Shown here: positions 51,646 through 60,183 of the stretch, one piece after another
Position numbering within the stretch: position 1 is the stretch's first letter
How the letters are laid out: each line of letters starts with the position of its first letter
Source: JAXHMM01 sp964528445
GTDB lineage: Bacteria; Bacteroidota; Rhodothermia; Balneolales; Balneolaceae
Assembly (NCBI GenBank): GCA_964528445.1
Contig: CAZGSL010000001.1
Coordinates: 1 to 64,000, forward strand
Length of the DNA: 64,000 nucleotides
Direction of reading: 5' to 3'
Notes under the pieces: model-generated
Seen by the model: only the letters and a program-made list of their open reading frames with translations
What the model was told of the DNA's origin: nothing
Databases searched by the model: none
Translations under genes and position numbers: made by a program

Positions 51646-52814
51646 CTCACCTGGCGGCTGACCGCCTCTACCGCTTCGGATACCTGCCGGGCCACCCTCT
51701 TGTCGAAAGCGCTCGGAATGATCTCCCCGGGAGCGGGACGGTCCACGCAGTCCGCGATCGCCTCCGCCGCCGCGACGTACATGGGATAGGTAATGTCGCG
51801 CGACCGGGCGTTCAGGGCCCCGCGGAACAGCCCGGGAAAGGCGAGTACGTTGTTGATCTGGTTGGGGAAATCAGAGCGGCCGGTGGCGACGATGCCGGCT
51901 CCTGCCTGTCGGGCCTCGCCGGGCATGATCTCCGGAATGGGATTGGCCATGGCGAAGATGACGGGCTCGTCGTTCATCGCGCGTATCATGCTTTTGTTGA
52001 GCACGCCGGGCACCGAGACCCCGATGAAGACGTCCGCCCCCGAGAGGGCGTCGCCGAGGGTGCCCTCCATGCCCCCGCGGTTGGTCAGGCGGGCCATCTC
52101 CTCCTTGACCGGGTTCAGCTCCCCGCGGCCCTCGTGAATTATCCCGCGGCTGTCGCACATGATCACCTCTTTGACGCCGACGTGCTGAAGCAGCTTGACC
52201 ACGGCCACGCCCGCAGCTCCCGAACCGTTGATCACAATTTTCAGGTTCTCCATCCGGCGTCCGGAGACGCGCATGGCGTTGATCATCCCGGCCAGCGTGA
52301 CCACGGCGGTCCCGTGCTGGTCGTCGTGCATCACCGGGATGTCCAGCTCCTCCTTCAGGCTCTCTTCGATCTCGAAACACTTGGGCGCGGCGATATCCTC
52401 CAGGTTGATTCCCCCGTAGGTAGGTGCCACGGCCTTTACGGCGGCCACGATCTCCCCGGGATCCTGCGTATCAAGCACGATCGGTACGGCGTCTACACCC
52501 GCGAATTTTTTGAAGAGCACGCATTTCCCCTCCATGACGGGCAGGGAGGCCTCGGGTCCGATGTTGCCCAGTCCCAGTACCGCCGATCCGTCGCTCACCA
52601 CGGCTACCGTATTGCCCTTCCAGGTGTAGTCGTATGCCTGCTCCCGGTTTTGGGCAATGGCCCGGCAGGGCTCGGCCACGCCGGGCGTGTAGGCCAGGCT
52701 CAGGTCTTCGCGGGTATCCAGCGGCATCTTGGAAGCGATCTCCAGCTTTCCGCCATGTTTCTTGTGGGCGCGGAGCGACGCTTCTCCGTAGTCGTTGTTG
52801 GGGAACGAGCTCAT
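51642..52814 (-). CDS. NAD(P)-dependent malic enzyme
   Basis: 390 residues, the short form without a phosphotransacetylase domain. 'SLAYTPGVAEPCRAIA' near 39-54 (active-site Tyr-Thr-Pro-Gly-Val), 'VAVVSDGSAVLGLGNIGPEASLPVMEGKC' near 71-99, 'GINLEDIAAPKCFEIE' near 135 (metal-binding Glu-Asp) and 'IPVMHDDQHGTAVVTLAG' near 159. The Rossmann motif 'IVINGSGAAGVAVVKLL' is near 195. It decarboxylates malate to pyruvate. Cofactor choice is not readable. Not in an operon: converges with the 51.1-kb gene and lies 16 bp after the M1 peptidase gene, so cotranscription with it is possible. Confidence 0.94.
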   Translation of the reverse strand: MSSFPNNDYGEASLRAHKKHGGKLEIASKMPLDTREDLSLAYTPGVAEPCRAIAQNREQAYDYTWKGNTVAVVSDGSAVLGLGNIGPEASLPVMEGKCVLFKKFAGVDAVPIVLDTQDPGEIVAAVKAVAPTYGGINLEDIAAPKCFEIEESLKEELDIPVMHDDQHGTAVVTLAGMINAMRVSGRRMENLKIVINGSGAAGVAVVKLLQHVGVKEVIMCDSRGIIHEGRGELNPVKEEMARLTNRGGMEGTLGDALSGADVFIGVSVPGVLNKSMIRAMNDEPVIFAMANPIPEIMPGEARQAGAGIVATGRSDFPNQINNVLAFPGLFRGALNARSRDITYPMYVAAAEAIADCVDRPAPGEIIPSAFDKRVARQVSEAVEAVSRQVS

Positions 52815-52830
52815 GGGCTTCCGGTAAGAT

Positions 52831-54732
52831 TCAGTTGTTCGATGTCTCCATCAGGAAGGAGTCCATTTGAATGAGGTTGTTCTCCCGGTTGATGTCGGCC
52901 GTTCGCTCCGTGGGGTCGATTTCCAGGGATTGAATCTGGCTTGCCGGCCGGTCGATACGGAGGGTGTAGGTGGGGTTGGTCCATGGCCAGTCGGCCTTGA
53001 CGGTCCGTTCGACTCCGTCCATCGCGTGGGATTTCTCCCCTCGCATGATGCGAAGGGGTATGTAAAACAGCTCCCGGCTGCCGTCGGCGTAGGTCGCCAT
53101 AAGCTCCACCGGCATCGGCATCAGGTCCTGGCGTTTCAGCGTCACGTGGGTGGACTGTCCCTCGCTGATCACCCCGGTAATTCCGTAGTCGATATGGCGA
53201 GTAGTCTCAATAAAGTACTGGTAATACCAGTCCAGCACCATCCCGGACTCCCGCTCCATCACCCGCAGGAAATCGCGCCCGTCGGGATGCTTGAATTTCC
53301 ATTCGTTGAAGAAGCGCTTCATGCCGCGGTCGAACACCTCGTTCCCCACGATATAGCGCAGCTGGTTCAGGAACACCGCGCCCGTGGAGTAGGAGGCGGT
53401 GCCGTAGGCCCCGTTGGTGTGGAAATGGTCGGCGTGAATGTCCATGGCCTCCTGGTCGGAATCCTCCACGATACTGAAATAGGAGTTGTAGGAGCCGCTG
53501 TGGGGGCTGCCGTCATCTTCCCCGAACAGGCTGTTCATGGTAAGCGCGGAGGCGTAGGTGGTGAAGCCCTCGTCCATCCACGGGTAGCGGCTCTCGTTGG
53601 TGCCCAGCACGCCGTAGTACCACATGTGTATGAGCTCATGGACGGTCACGCCCACCAGGCTCCCCAGGGAGCGTCCCCCCGTGATGAGCGTCCCCATCGG
53701 GTACTCCATGCCGCCGTCGCCGCCCTGGATCACCGAAAATTTCTCCCACGGGTACTCCCCGAAGTTTTCGCTCATGAATTGAAAGGCCTTTACGGTAAAG
53801 GAGGGAAGCTGCCGCCAGTTCTCCAGGTACTGCTCCTGGTCTTCCGGATCGTCGTTTTCGGTCACCGGGTCGGTCTGGTAGAAGAAGTGGAGGGTGGGTC
53901 CGCCGGGCACCTGGGCGGTGGTGTGCGTGAAATCGGGATCGGCGCCCCACATAAAGTCGTGCACGTCTTCGGCCCGCCAGCGCCAGGTGATTCTCTCGCC
54001 TTCGGCATGGCTGACCTCAGTATCCTCCTCCTGGTATCCGTGGCCGATCTCCTCCGGATTCTGCAGGTGTCCCGTGGCCCCCATCACGTAGGAGGCGTCG
54101 ATGGTGATGTTGACCTCGAAATCCCCCCATACCCCGTAGAATTCTCGGGCCACATAGGGATTGGGATGCCAGCCGTCCTCGTCGTATTCCGAAATCTTGG
54201 GATACCACTGGCTCATCGAAAACTCCACGCCCTCGGCGTTGTCGCGGCCCGACCGGCGTATCTGCAGGGGTACCTGGGCGTCCCATTCCATTTCGAAAGT
54301 GGTGTTTTCCCCCGGGGGTATGGGCTCGTTGAGGGTCACCTCCAGGATGGTCCCCTCCGTGGCGTACTCCACCGCCTCGCCGTCCTGTGTCAGCGACCGT
54401 ACCCGCTGGTAGCCGATCTCGTCGTCCGAGAGATGAAAAATGCGGTCGCCTACGCGGCTGTCGGGATCCTCAATGGTGCGGGATCGCACGTCCATCATGC
54501 TGCCCGGCTGAAACGCGTTGAAATAGAGATGGTAGAAGACCCGCCTGAGCGTGTCAGGGGAGTTGTTGTAGTAGGTCAGTTCCTGCTCCCCGGCGTACTG
54601 GTGGTTCTCCGTGTCCATGTCGATCTCCATGCGGTACTCCGCGCGCTGCTGCCAGTAGTCGCTGCCCTGCGCGAAGGCACCGGAGGCCGCCAGGATCGAT
54701 AAAAGGGTCAAGAAAAGCGTTTTGGAATTCAT
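52831..54732 (-). CDS. Secreted M1-family metallopeptidase
   Basis: 633 residues with a signal peptide (LFLTLLSILAASGAFA-Q, to about residue 21). N-terminal beta domain, then a thermolysin-like catalytic domain: 'GGMEYPMGTLI' near 345 (substrate-N-terminus motif of M1), zinc motif HELIH at 365-369 and the third ligand Glu388 in 'WMDEGFTTY', spacing exactly HExxH-x18-E. A C-terminal beta domain follows. It would be an aminopeptidase in the periplasm or at the surface. Has a candidate promoter at 54767-54798. Its 3' end is 16 bp from malic enzyme. Confidence 0.94.
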   Translation of the reverse strand: MNSKTLFLTLLSILAASGAFAQGSDYWQQRAEYRMEIDMDTENHQYAGEQELTYYNNSPDTLRRVFYHLYFNAFQPGSMMDVRSRTIEDPDSRVGDRIFHLSDDEIGYQRVRSLTQDGEAVEYATEGTILEVTLNEPIPPGENTTFEMEWDAQVPLQIRRSGRDNAEGVEFSMSQWYPKISEYDEDGWHPNPYVAREFYGVWGDFEVNITIDASYVMGATGHLQNPEEIGHGYQEEDTEVSHAEGERITWRWRAEDVHDFMWGADPDFTHTTAQVPGGPTLHFFYQTDPVTENDDPEDQEQYLENWRQLPSFTVKAFQFMSENFGEYPWEKFSVIQGGDGGMEYPMGTLITGGRSLGSLVGVTVHELIHMWYYGVLGTNESRYPWMDEGFTTYASALTMNSLFGEDDGSPHSGSYNSYFSIVEDSDQEAMDIHADHFHTNGAYGTASYSTGAVFLNQLRYIVGNEVFDRGMKRFFNEWKFKHPDGRDFLRVMERESGMVLDWYYQYFIETTRHIDYGITGVISEGQSTHVTLKRQDLMPMPVELMATYADGSRELFYIPLRIMRGEKSHAMDGVERTVKADWPWTNPTYTLRIDRPASQIQSLEIDPTERTADINRENNLIQMDSFLMETSNN

Positions 54733-54766
54733 TGCGGTAGGATTCTGGTTGGATTTTCGGGCTGTT

Positions 54767-54798
54767 CAAATATGGGAAAATTCCGTCACCCGCCCAAC
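54767..54798 (-). promoter_or_regulatory. Candidate promoter for the M1 peptidase gene
   Basis: On the minus strand GTTG (54798-54795) and CATATTTG (54774-54767) are 20 nt apart. Both approximate the Bacteroidota pair TTTG / TAnnTTTG, one base off each; the spacing is slightly long. Transcription would start near 54760, 28 nt before the ATG. Confidence 0.35.
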
Positions 54799-54813
54799 GG
54801 CGGGGATCGCCGG

Positions 54814-55422
54814 TTAAAAGGTGCTCCGGCTGGCGAAGGCGCGGCTGAGGGTGGCCTCGTCGATAAATTCCAGCTCCGTACCCATGGGAATGCCGTAGGC
54901 AATACGGGTCACCGTGATCTCCTCGTAGGGCTTCAGCTGCTTGTTGAGATAGTAGGCGGTCGCCTCTCCCTCGGAGTCGGGATTGAGCGCGAGGATGACC
55001 TCCTTGATATCCTCCTCATCGTCTTTGATCCGTTGCATAAGCTCCTTGATCCGCACGTCGTCGGGCCCGATGTTGTCCAGCGGGGAGATTACCCCGCCCA
55101 GCACGTGATACCGGCCCCTGTACTCGTTGGTTTTTTCGATGAGGTAGACGTCCTGGGACTCCTCCACCACGCAGATGTGTCCCCCTTCCCGCCGGGTATC
55201 GGTGCAGATGGAGCAGGGGTCGTCGTCGCTGATCACTCCGCAAATCGAGCAGCGGGTAATCGACTGTTTCAGGTTGACCAGCGCGCGCGCCAGCTTCACC
55301 ACGCTCTCCTCCTCCTGCTTGAGAAGATGGAGGGCGATTCTTCGTGCTGACTTGCGTCCCGTACCCGGCAGTTTGGCCAGCTGTTCGATCGCCTGTTCCA
55401 GAATTTCGGAAGTGCCCTGCAT
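54814..55422 (-). CDS. recR: Recombination protein RecR
   Basis: 202 residues. Helix-hairpin-helix 'LAKLPGTGRKSARRIALHLL' near 15-34, a Cys4 zinc finger 'CSICGVISDDDPCSIC' near 57-72, Toprim domain 'HICVVEESQDVYLIEKTNEYRGRYHVLGGVISPLD' near 81 and a Walker-B-like 'NPDSEGEATAYYL'. RecR with RecO/RecF loads RecA at gaps. Its start overlaps the ybaB stop by one base, so the dnaX-ybaB-recR message is translationally coupled at this point. Confidence 0.97.
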   Translation of the reverse strand: MQGTSEILEQAIEQLAKLPGTGRKSARRIALHLLKQEEESVVKLARALVNLKQSITRCSICGVISDDDPCSICTDTRREGGHICVVEESQDVYLIEKTNEYRGRYHVLGGVISPLDNIGPDDVRIKELMQRIKDDEEDIKEVILALNPDSEGEATAYYLNKQLKPYEEITVTRIAYGIPMGTELEFIDEATLSRAFASRSTF

Positions 55423-55766
55423 TACATTCCAAGCTTGCTGAGATCCATTCCCGGCAGTCCGCCGCCCGGGAGCATGTCCTTGTAGGTGTTCTGCATCTTT
55501 TCCTGGGCGGCCTCTTCCGCTTTTTCAAGGGCCTTGTTAACCCCGGCCACGACCAGGTCTTCCATCATCTCGGCGTCTTCCGGATCGATGACATCCTCAT
55601 CCAGTTTGACGCTGAGAATCCGGCGATTTCCGTTGGCCCGGACTTTCACCATGCCCCCGCCGGCCTCCGCTTCGACCTCCAGTTTTTTCAGCTCCTGCTT
55701 CGCTTCCTCGATCTTCGATTGCAGTTCGGAAAATTTCCCGAACATGTCCGCCATGTTGTTTGCCAT
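55422..55766 (-). CDS. ybaB: YbaB/EbfC nucleoid-associated protein
   Basis: 114 residues. 'MADMFGKFSELQSKIEEAKQELKKLEVEAEAGGGMVKVRANGNRRILSVKLD' is the standard YbaB pattern: N-terminal helix, Gly-rich strand and 'V-x-A-N-G' element. The Gly-Met-rich tail ('LPGGGLPGMDLSKLGM') is usual. A small dimeric DNA-binding protein. Sits between dnaX (51 bp upstream) and recR, the classical arrangement. Confidence 0.96.
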   Translation of the reverse strand: MANNMADMFGKFSELQSKIEEAKQELKKLEVEAEAGGGMVKVRANGNRRILSVKLDEDVIDPEDAEMMEDLVVAGVNKALEKAEEAAQEKMQNTYKDMLPGGGLPGMDLSKLGM

Positions 55767-55817
55767 AGTCTTACCGCTTTGGATTCGTTCCGCGACGTAC
55801 GCGGTCGGTGATAGGGT

Positions 55818-57683
55818 TCACTGATTCAGGTTATAATCCAGCTCGGCCCCGAAAAGTTCAACCAGTTTCCTGATTTTGGGGTCACGTTCCTGGAGTTTCT
55901 TAAAACGTTCGTACGGATTGTGGGATTCCTCCTCTTCCGCCTCGCTTTTCCGGACCCGGCAGGTAAAGTTCAGATAGGCTCCCGTGTGCTGTTCCAGAAT
56001 TTTGCCCAGGGAGCGCTTGTTCTCTTCTACTACCTGCTTGGCGAAATCGTCGCTGCAGCGCAAGACCAGGTCCCGGTTTCGTATCTTCACGGGTTCCAGG
56101 CGCTGCATCTGGAAGTAGAGCGTCTGGGGCACGTGCTGCCGAAGGTCTTCCAGGAAGGTCTCCCAGCACTCACCGATCTCACCGACCGTGAGATCACCGG
56201 GCGCTCGGCTGGGAACACCGCCGCCCTCTCCTTCCGGCTCGCTCCGCCGTGCGGAGCCGTTGGAGGCGCCGGCGGATCCCCCCAGGGAGGGCTCGCCGAA
56301 AAATCCGTTTTCCGGCTGTGCCTCGGATTCGCTTTGCTCCTCGTTAACCTCTTTGACCGCCGTCTCCGCCTGTTCCGGCTGCTCTTTGGGAGGGTTTTCG
56401 GACGCCGCCGATGGAGCCGCCTGGTCAGTGGACGAGGGGGAGGGTGCGCTGCCGCCGGATTCGGCCGGGGCGGTGTTTCGGGAGTCCGTTTGTTTCGTCT
56501 CCGGCTCTTTCCCTGTCTCCGATTCGGCGGAGGGTTCCCCGGAACTCACCGGCCGTTTTTTTTCAGTGAACTTTTTTTTTAACTCCTCCAGCTCCCGAAG
56601 CAGCGTGTTCAGGTCCCGCGTACGCTCCATGTGAATAAGCTTCAGCAGGGTGATCTCAAACTGAATTTTAGGCTGCTGCGCCTCTTTGATCTTGAACTGC
56701 GCCTCGCTGACGACGTGCAGCATCCGCAGCAGGTCGTCTTCTGAAAAGAGTTCGCCCGACTCCCGGTATCGGTCTTTCATCTCCGAGGAGGCCTCCACCA
56801 GGTGCATCTTTTTGGATGTTTTCGCCACGTAGAGATTCCTCAGGTGTTCGGTAAGTCCGACCAGGAACTCCTGGATATCGTATCCCTCCTGCAGCAGCTC
56901 GTGAATCAATTCCAGTCCCCGCTCCGCGTCCCGGTCCCCCACGGTCTCCATGACCTGGAACATGCGGTCGGTGCTCACCACGTTCAGCGCGCGCAGCAGC
57001 TCATCGTGGCGGATATCACTCCCGCAGAAGGCGATGGCCTGGTCGAGCAGGCCGAGGGCATCGCGCAGGGCCCCATCCGCTTTCTTCGCGATTACATGGA
57101 GGGATTCGCGGTCGAGGCGAATCTCCTCCTCGGAAGCCACTTTCTCCAGGTGGTCCACGATCTCGTCCATCCGCAGGCGCTTGAAATCGAAGCGCTGCAC
57201 CCGCGAGAGAATGGTGGGAAGCACCTTGTGCGGTTCGGTGGTGGCGAAAATAAAGATGATATGGTCGGGCGGCTCCTCGAGGGTCTTCAGCAGGGCGTTG
57301 AAGGCCGACTTGCTGAGCATGTGCACCTCGTCGATAATGTAGATCTTGTAGCGCCCGTTCTGGGGAGGGATGCGCACCTTTTCGCGCAGGTCGCGGATGT
57401 CGTCTACGCTGTTGTTGGAGGCGGCGTCGATCTCGACCACGTTCAGCGTCTGATCGAGAGACTCCCCGTCCACGTCCGGATCGATCTCGTTGACGGTTCT
57501 GGCGAGGACTCTGGCCATCGTGGTCTTGCCCACCCCCCGGGGCCCGCAGAACATATAGGCGTGGGCGAGCCGGTTCTTCTTGATGGCGTTTCGGAGGGTG
57601 TCGCTCACATGTTCCTGGGAGACGATCTCGTCGAACGTGCGGGGGCGATATGTACGGGTCAGTGCCCGGTAGCTGTCAGACAT
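55818..57683 (-). CDS. dnaX: DNA polymerase III subunits tau and gamma
   Basis: 621 residues. Clamp-loader AAA+ domain: Walker A 'GPRGVGKT' (47-54), 'IDEVHMLSKSAFNALLKTLEEPP' near 116-138 and sensor 1 'IFATTEPHKVLPTILSR' near 146-162. The segment between Walker A and 'DAASNNSVDD' (residues 64-80) lacks the Cys4 zinc module of E. coli DnaX. After about 360 a low-complexity charged linker (Ser, Glu, Pro, Lys) leads to the tau C-terminal domain (from about 485). Codons 368-371 sit in an A9 slippery run with a -1 stop just after it, so a short gamma form is probably made (separate entry). Heads dnaX-ybaB-recR. Confidence 0.97.
   Translation of the reverse strand: MSDSYRALTRTYRPRTFDEIVSQEHVSDTLRNAIKKNRLAHAYMFCGPRGVGKTTMARVLARTVNEIDPDVDGESLDQTLNVVEIDAASNNSVDDIRDLREKVRIPPQNGRYKIYIIDEVHMLSKSAFNALLKTLEEPPDHIIFIFATTEPHKVLPTILSRVQRFDFKRLRMDEIVDHLEKVASEEEIRLDRESLHVIAKKADGALRDALGLLDQAIAFCGSDIRHDELLRALNVVSTDRMFQVMETVGDRDAERGLELIHELLQEGYDIQEFLVGLTEHLRNLYVAKTSKKMHLVEASSEMKDRYRESGELFSEDDLLRMLHVVSEAQFKIKEAQQPKIQFEITLLKLIHMERTRDLNTLLRELEELKKKFTEKKRPVSSGEPSAESETGKEPETKQTDSRNTAPAESGGSAPSPSSTDQAAPSAASENPPKEQPEQAETAVKEVNEEQSESEAQPENGFFGEPSLGGSAGASNGSARRSEPEGEGGGVPSRAPGDLTVGEIGECWETFLEDLRQHVPQTLYFQMQRLEPVKIRNRDLVLRCSDDFAKQVVEENKRSLGKILEQHTGAYLNFTCRVRKSEAEEEESHNPYERFKKLQERDPKIRKLVELFGAELDYNLNQ
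56563..56588 (-). promoter_or_regulatory. dnaX: Programmed -1 frameshift site in dnaX
   Basis: On the minus strand: GGAGGAG, then TT, nine A and G (TTA AAA AAA AAG), i.e. the slippery heptamer A AAA AAG in the correct frame. In the -1 frame the next codons are GTT CAC TGA (56571-56563), so slippage ends translation two codons later and gives a gamma-like protein of 373 residues. The Shine-Dalgarno-like GGAGGAG lies 5 nt before the heptamer. An A8 run follows at 56563-56556. Confidence 0.8.
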
Positions 57684-57751
57684 CCCTGGGAATTATTGAA
57701 CGGTTTTCTGATAACGCCTGTCCTGATAATGTACAAAATGTGTTGCCCAAT

Positions 57752-57825
57752 TTCGTGAGTGAATTGCGGCTGGCGGGGGACGAACCCGCCCTGCCGGGGA
57801 AGCCCGGCGGGAGGCTGCGGACGGC
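57752..57825. other. GC-rich hairpins between dnaX and the Xaa-Pro peptidase gene
   Basis: Two adjacent stems lie in the 145-bp gap, one around GCCGGGGAAGCCCGGC and one formed by GCGGG and CCCGC around a 7-nt loop. They follow the peptidase stop on the minus strand and may be a Rho-independent-like or stabilising structure, although no T-run is present. Confidence 0.4.
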
Positions 57826-57828
57826 TCC

Positions 57829-59163
57829 TCAGCTCTCCCGCATGACCTTCTCAATCTCCGCCCGCTCCTTCGGAACGTCGGTGAAATTCTCGCTGCCCGA
57901 TTCCGTGACGGCCAGGTTGTCTTCGATGCGCACGCCCCCGAACCCAAACATCTCCTCCAGGCGCGAGCGGTTGAGGAATTTCGAGGCGGTTTCGTCCTCG
58001 AAGGCCGGCTTCAGCAGGGCCGGTATGAAATAGAGGCCCGGTTCGATGGTCAGCACCATGCCGGGCTGGAGGGTCCGGCGTGTTCGCAGGTATTTGACGC
58101 CCGGACGTTCGATGCGGTCCACCCCCTTGGGATAGCCCCCCACGTCGTGCGTGTCGAGCCCCAGGAAGTGCCCCAGTCCATGGGGAAAAAAGAGGGCGAA
58201 AATGTCGTGGTGCATCAGGTCTTCCACGCTGCCGGTGACGAATCCCGCCTCTTTCAGCCCCTCCATCATGATCCGGGCCGCCAGAAAGTGGAGGTCCTCC
58301 ATCTTGACATCGGGTTCCAGGGCGTCGATCACCTGTTTCTGGGCATCCAGTACCGCTTCGTAGATGGCCGACTGCTCTTTGGTGAAGCTGCCGCCGGCCG
58401 GGTAGGTGCGGGTGAAATCGGAGGCATAGCCGTGGTATTCGAATCCGGCGTCGATCAGGAAGAGGTCCCCCTCCTCTATCCGGCGGTCGTTCTCTACATA
58501 GTGCAGGATGGCGCTGTTGGCACCCGAGGCGTAGATCCCGTTGTAGGCGTCCTGCTGAAGGCCGTGGCGGACCTGGTGGTATTCGAACAGCGCCTTCAGC
58601 TCGTACTCGTAGAGGCCCGGGGCCAGCGCCTTGAGCACCTCACGGTGCGCGATGCTGTTGACGCGCGAGGCCTCCCGGAGCTGGTCAAGCTCCCAGTCGG
58701 TCTTGAAGACCCGGCAGTGGGTGATGGCGTTCTCCAGGGTGTCCAGGTCAATGTCGGCGGCGCGGTCGAACTCCTCGATGAACTCCGCCTGCTCCTCGTC
58801 AAGGCAGTAGATGGTGTCGGGATCGAGGGAGTCGAGAACGGCCGGCAGCTCGCTGTCGTAGTGCAGAAAGTCGGGCTCGTACTCCTCCTGCAGCTGTTGA
58901 CGGCTCTTGATCCGTCCATGCCAGACGGCGTACTGGGCGTCCCGCTTCGGGGCGAAAAGGTGGTACTCTCCGGATGAGAGGTCGAGCACCAGGTGAAAGT
59001 CGGGCTCGTTCACGCCCGTGAGATACCAGAAGTTGGACTCCTGCCGGAAGGGAAATTCGTAGTCCGTTTCGTGGCGGTACATGAGTTCACCGCCCTTCAT
59101 GTAGGCGATTCCCTCCTCTTCGTCGAGCAGGGAGAAGAGTTTGTCGCGATGCAGATGATTCAT
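57829..59163 (-). CDS. Xaa-Pro aminopeptidase (aminopeptidase P family)
   Basis: 444 residues. N-terminal creatinase-like domain (1-170; 'GGELMYRHETDYEFPFRQESNFWYLTGVNEPDF' is the AMP_N signature) and a pita-bread catalytic domain. Dinuclear metal ligands are all visible: Asp in 'LIDAGFEYHGYASDFTRTYP' (two Asp), His in 'FFPHGLGHFLGLDTHDVGG', Glu in 'LTIEPGLYF' and Glu in 'GGVRIEDNL'. It removes N-terminal residues next to proline. Two hairpins follow the stop; not obviously in an operon with dnaX (145 bp). The upstream HsdR-N-type gene is 67 bp away on the same strand. Confidence 0.95.
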   Translation of the reverse strand: MNHLHRDKLFSLLDEEEGIAYMKGGELMYRHETDYEFPFRQESNFWYLTGVNEPDFHLVLDLSSGEYHLFAPKRDAQYAVWHGRIKSRQQLQEEYEPDFLHYDSELPAVLDSLDPDTIYCLDEEQAEFIEEFDRAADIDLDTLENAITHCRVFKTDWELDQLREASRVNSIAHREVLKALAPGLYEYELKALFEYHQVRHGLQQDAYNGIYASGANSAILHYVENDRRIEEGDLFLIDAGFEYHGYASDFTRTYPAGGSFTKEQSAIYEAVLDAQKQVIDALEPDVKMEDLHFLAARIMMEGLKEAGFVTGSVEDLMHHDIFALFFPHGLGHFLGLDTHDVGGYPKGVDRIERPGVKYLRTRRTLQPGMVLTIEPGLYFIPALLKPAFEDETASKFLNRSRLEEMFGFGGVRIEDNLAVTESGSENFTDVPKERAEIEKVMRES

Positions 59164-59230
59164 GAAAGTCGGGAGTTGTCGAGGTTTGTCAAGGTGAGAT
59201 ATAATAAAGCTGCGCAGGAAAGTAAAGGCA

Positions 59231-60157
59231 TTAGCCGCGCCGCAGGTAGATCGATTCTACCGCGCCGGCCCAGCGCTCGGGCAGGCCGGGTTCGGGCGAA
59301 GGTGCCATCCGCAGGCGGTCGGTCCGCAGGTTTTGTTCCCCGCCGGCGGTAAAGAGGCGAACCTCGCTCTTCTCCGCTCCGCCGGCTGCCGGTCGGATCT
59401 CCATCAGCCCGGTATTTTCGCCCTCCCGGTTGATGAGAGCGACGATACGGGTGCTTCCCTCTCCCGGCACGGGCACGGGGGCGAGGGCGATGCGCAGTGA
59501 GTCTCCCCGGCAGATAAGGTAGTACTGGTCGACCGGGTAGCCGGTGGGCGAATTACCGACGGTGAGGTAGGAGATGCCGGATTCGCCGGGCCGGGCCCAG
59601 CGCGCGTTCAGCAGGACGGTAACAGGCTCCGCGAGATGCTCCGGCGTCCCATCCCCCAGAAATCCGCGCCTTGTCCAGTAGCCGGCGTCCTTGTCCGGAT
59701 TCTCCGGGCTTCTTTCCTCGAACAGATCCGGCACCTTCTCCAGCCGTTCGGGAGACCCGCCGCTGTCGTCCGCTTTGTACCAGAAATCGCTTCTCGCGTT
59801 GGTCATCAGCAGCCACGGAGCGCCTACCTCCCGGTTGTACCGGGCGGTCTGGAGGGAGGTTTTTTCGTCGATCGCCACCGACTCCGCCTTGCATTCGATG
59901 AGAAGGGAGGGTTTAAAATCGCTGCCGTAACAGAGAATGTCGGTTCGAAGGCGGGATTCGCCGGGGCCCGGGCGGCTCTCTTCGGTGGAGATGCGGGTCC
60001 GGGGCCACCCGCGGTCCAGCAGGAATTCAATCACCCGCTGCCGCACCCTCTCTTCGGGCCGGTTTCGGAGCCCCTTCCGGGTAATGGGATTCCACAGGAG
60101 CCTGCGTCCGCCCTGGCTCACCCAGCGGGGATAGTAGCCGCTTGCGATGCTCTTCAT
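59231..60157 (-). CDS. Stand-alone HsdR N-terminal-type (PD-(D/E)xK) protein
   Basis: 308 residues. First half fits the type I restriction HsdR N-terminal domain (HSDR_N_2): 'RPEERVRQRVIEFLLDRGWPRTRISTEE' followed by 'RTDILCYGSDFKPSLLIECKAE' (the Asp ... Glu-x-Lys nuclease core) and 'QTARYNREVGAPWLLMTNARSDFW'. No motor (DEAD/helicase) or HsdM/HsdS genes are adjacent. The second half (about 150-308) is a beta-rich extra domain I do not recognise. Similar short proteins are widespread in Bacteroidota with unknown job; they may be nuclease-derived regulators or defence remnants. It lies 26 bp after yidC. Confidence 0.8.
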   Translation of the reverse strand: MKSIASGYYPRWVSQGGRRLLWNPITRKGLRNRPEERVRQRVIEFLLDRGWPRTRISTEESRPGPGESRLRTDILCYGSDFKPSLLIECKAESVAIDEKTSLQTARYNREVGAPWLLMTNARSDFWYKADDSGGSPERLEKVPDLFEERSPENPDKDAGYWTRRGFLGDGTPEHLAEPVTVLLNARWARPGESGISYLTVGNSPTGYPVDQYYLICRGDSLRIALAPVPVPGEGSTRIVALINREGENTGLMEIRPAAGGAEKSEVRLFTAGGEQNLRTDRLRMAPSPEPGLPERWAGAVESIYLRRG

Positions 60158-60183
60158 GGGGATGCGGTTCGGGATGCCGCCGG

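Noticed and set aside
57760..57795. Possible tRNA T-arm (GCGGG-TTCGTCC-CCCGC) in the dnaX-peptidase gap
   Set aside because: The loop lacks the invariant A at position 58, and there is no D-arm, anticodon arm or acceptor stem around it.
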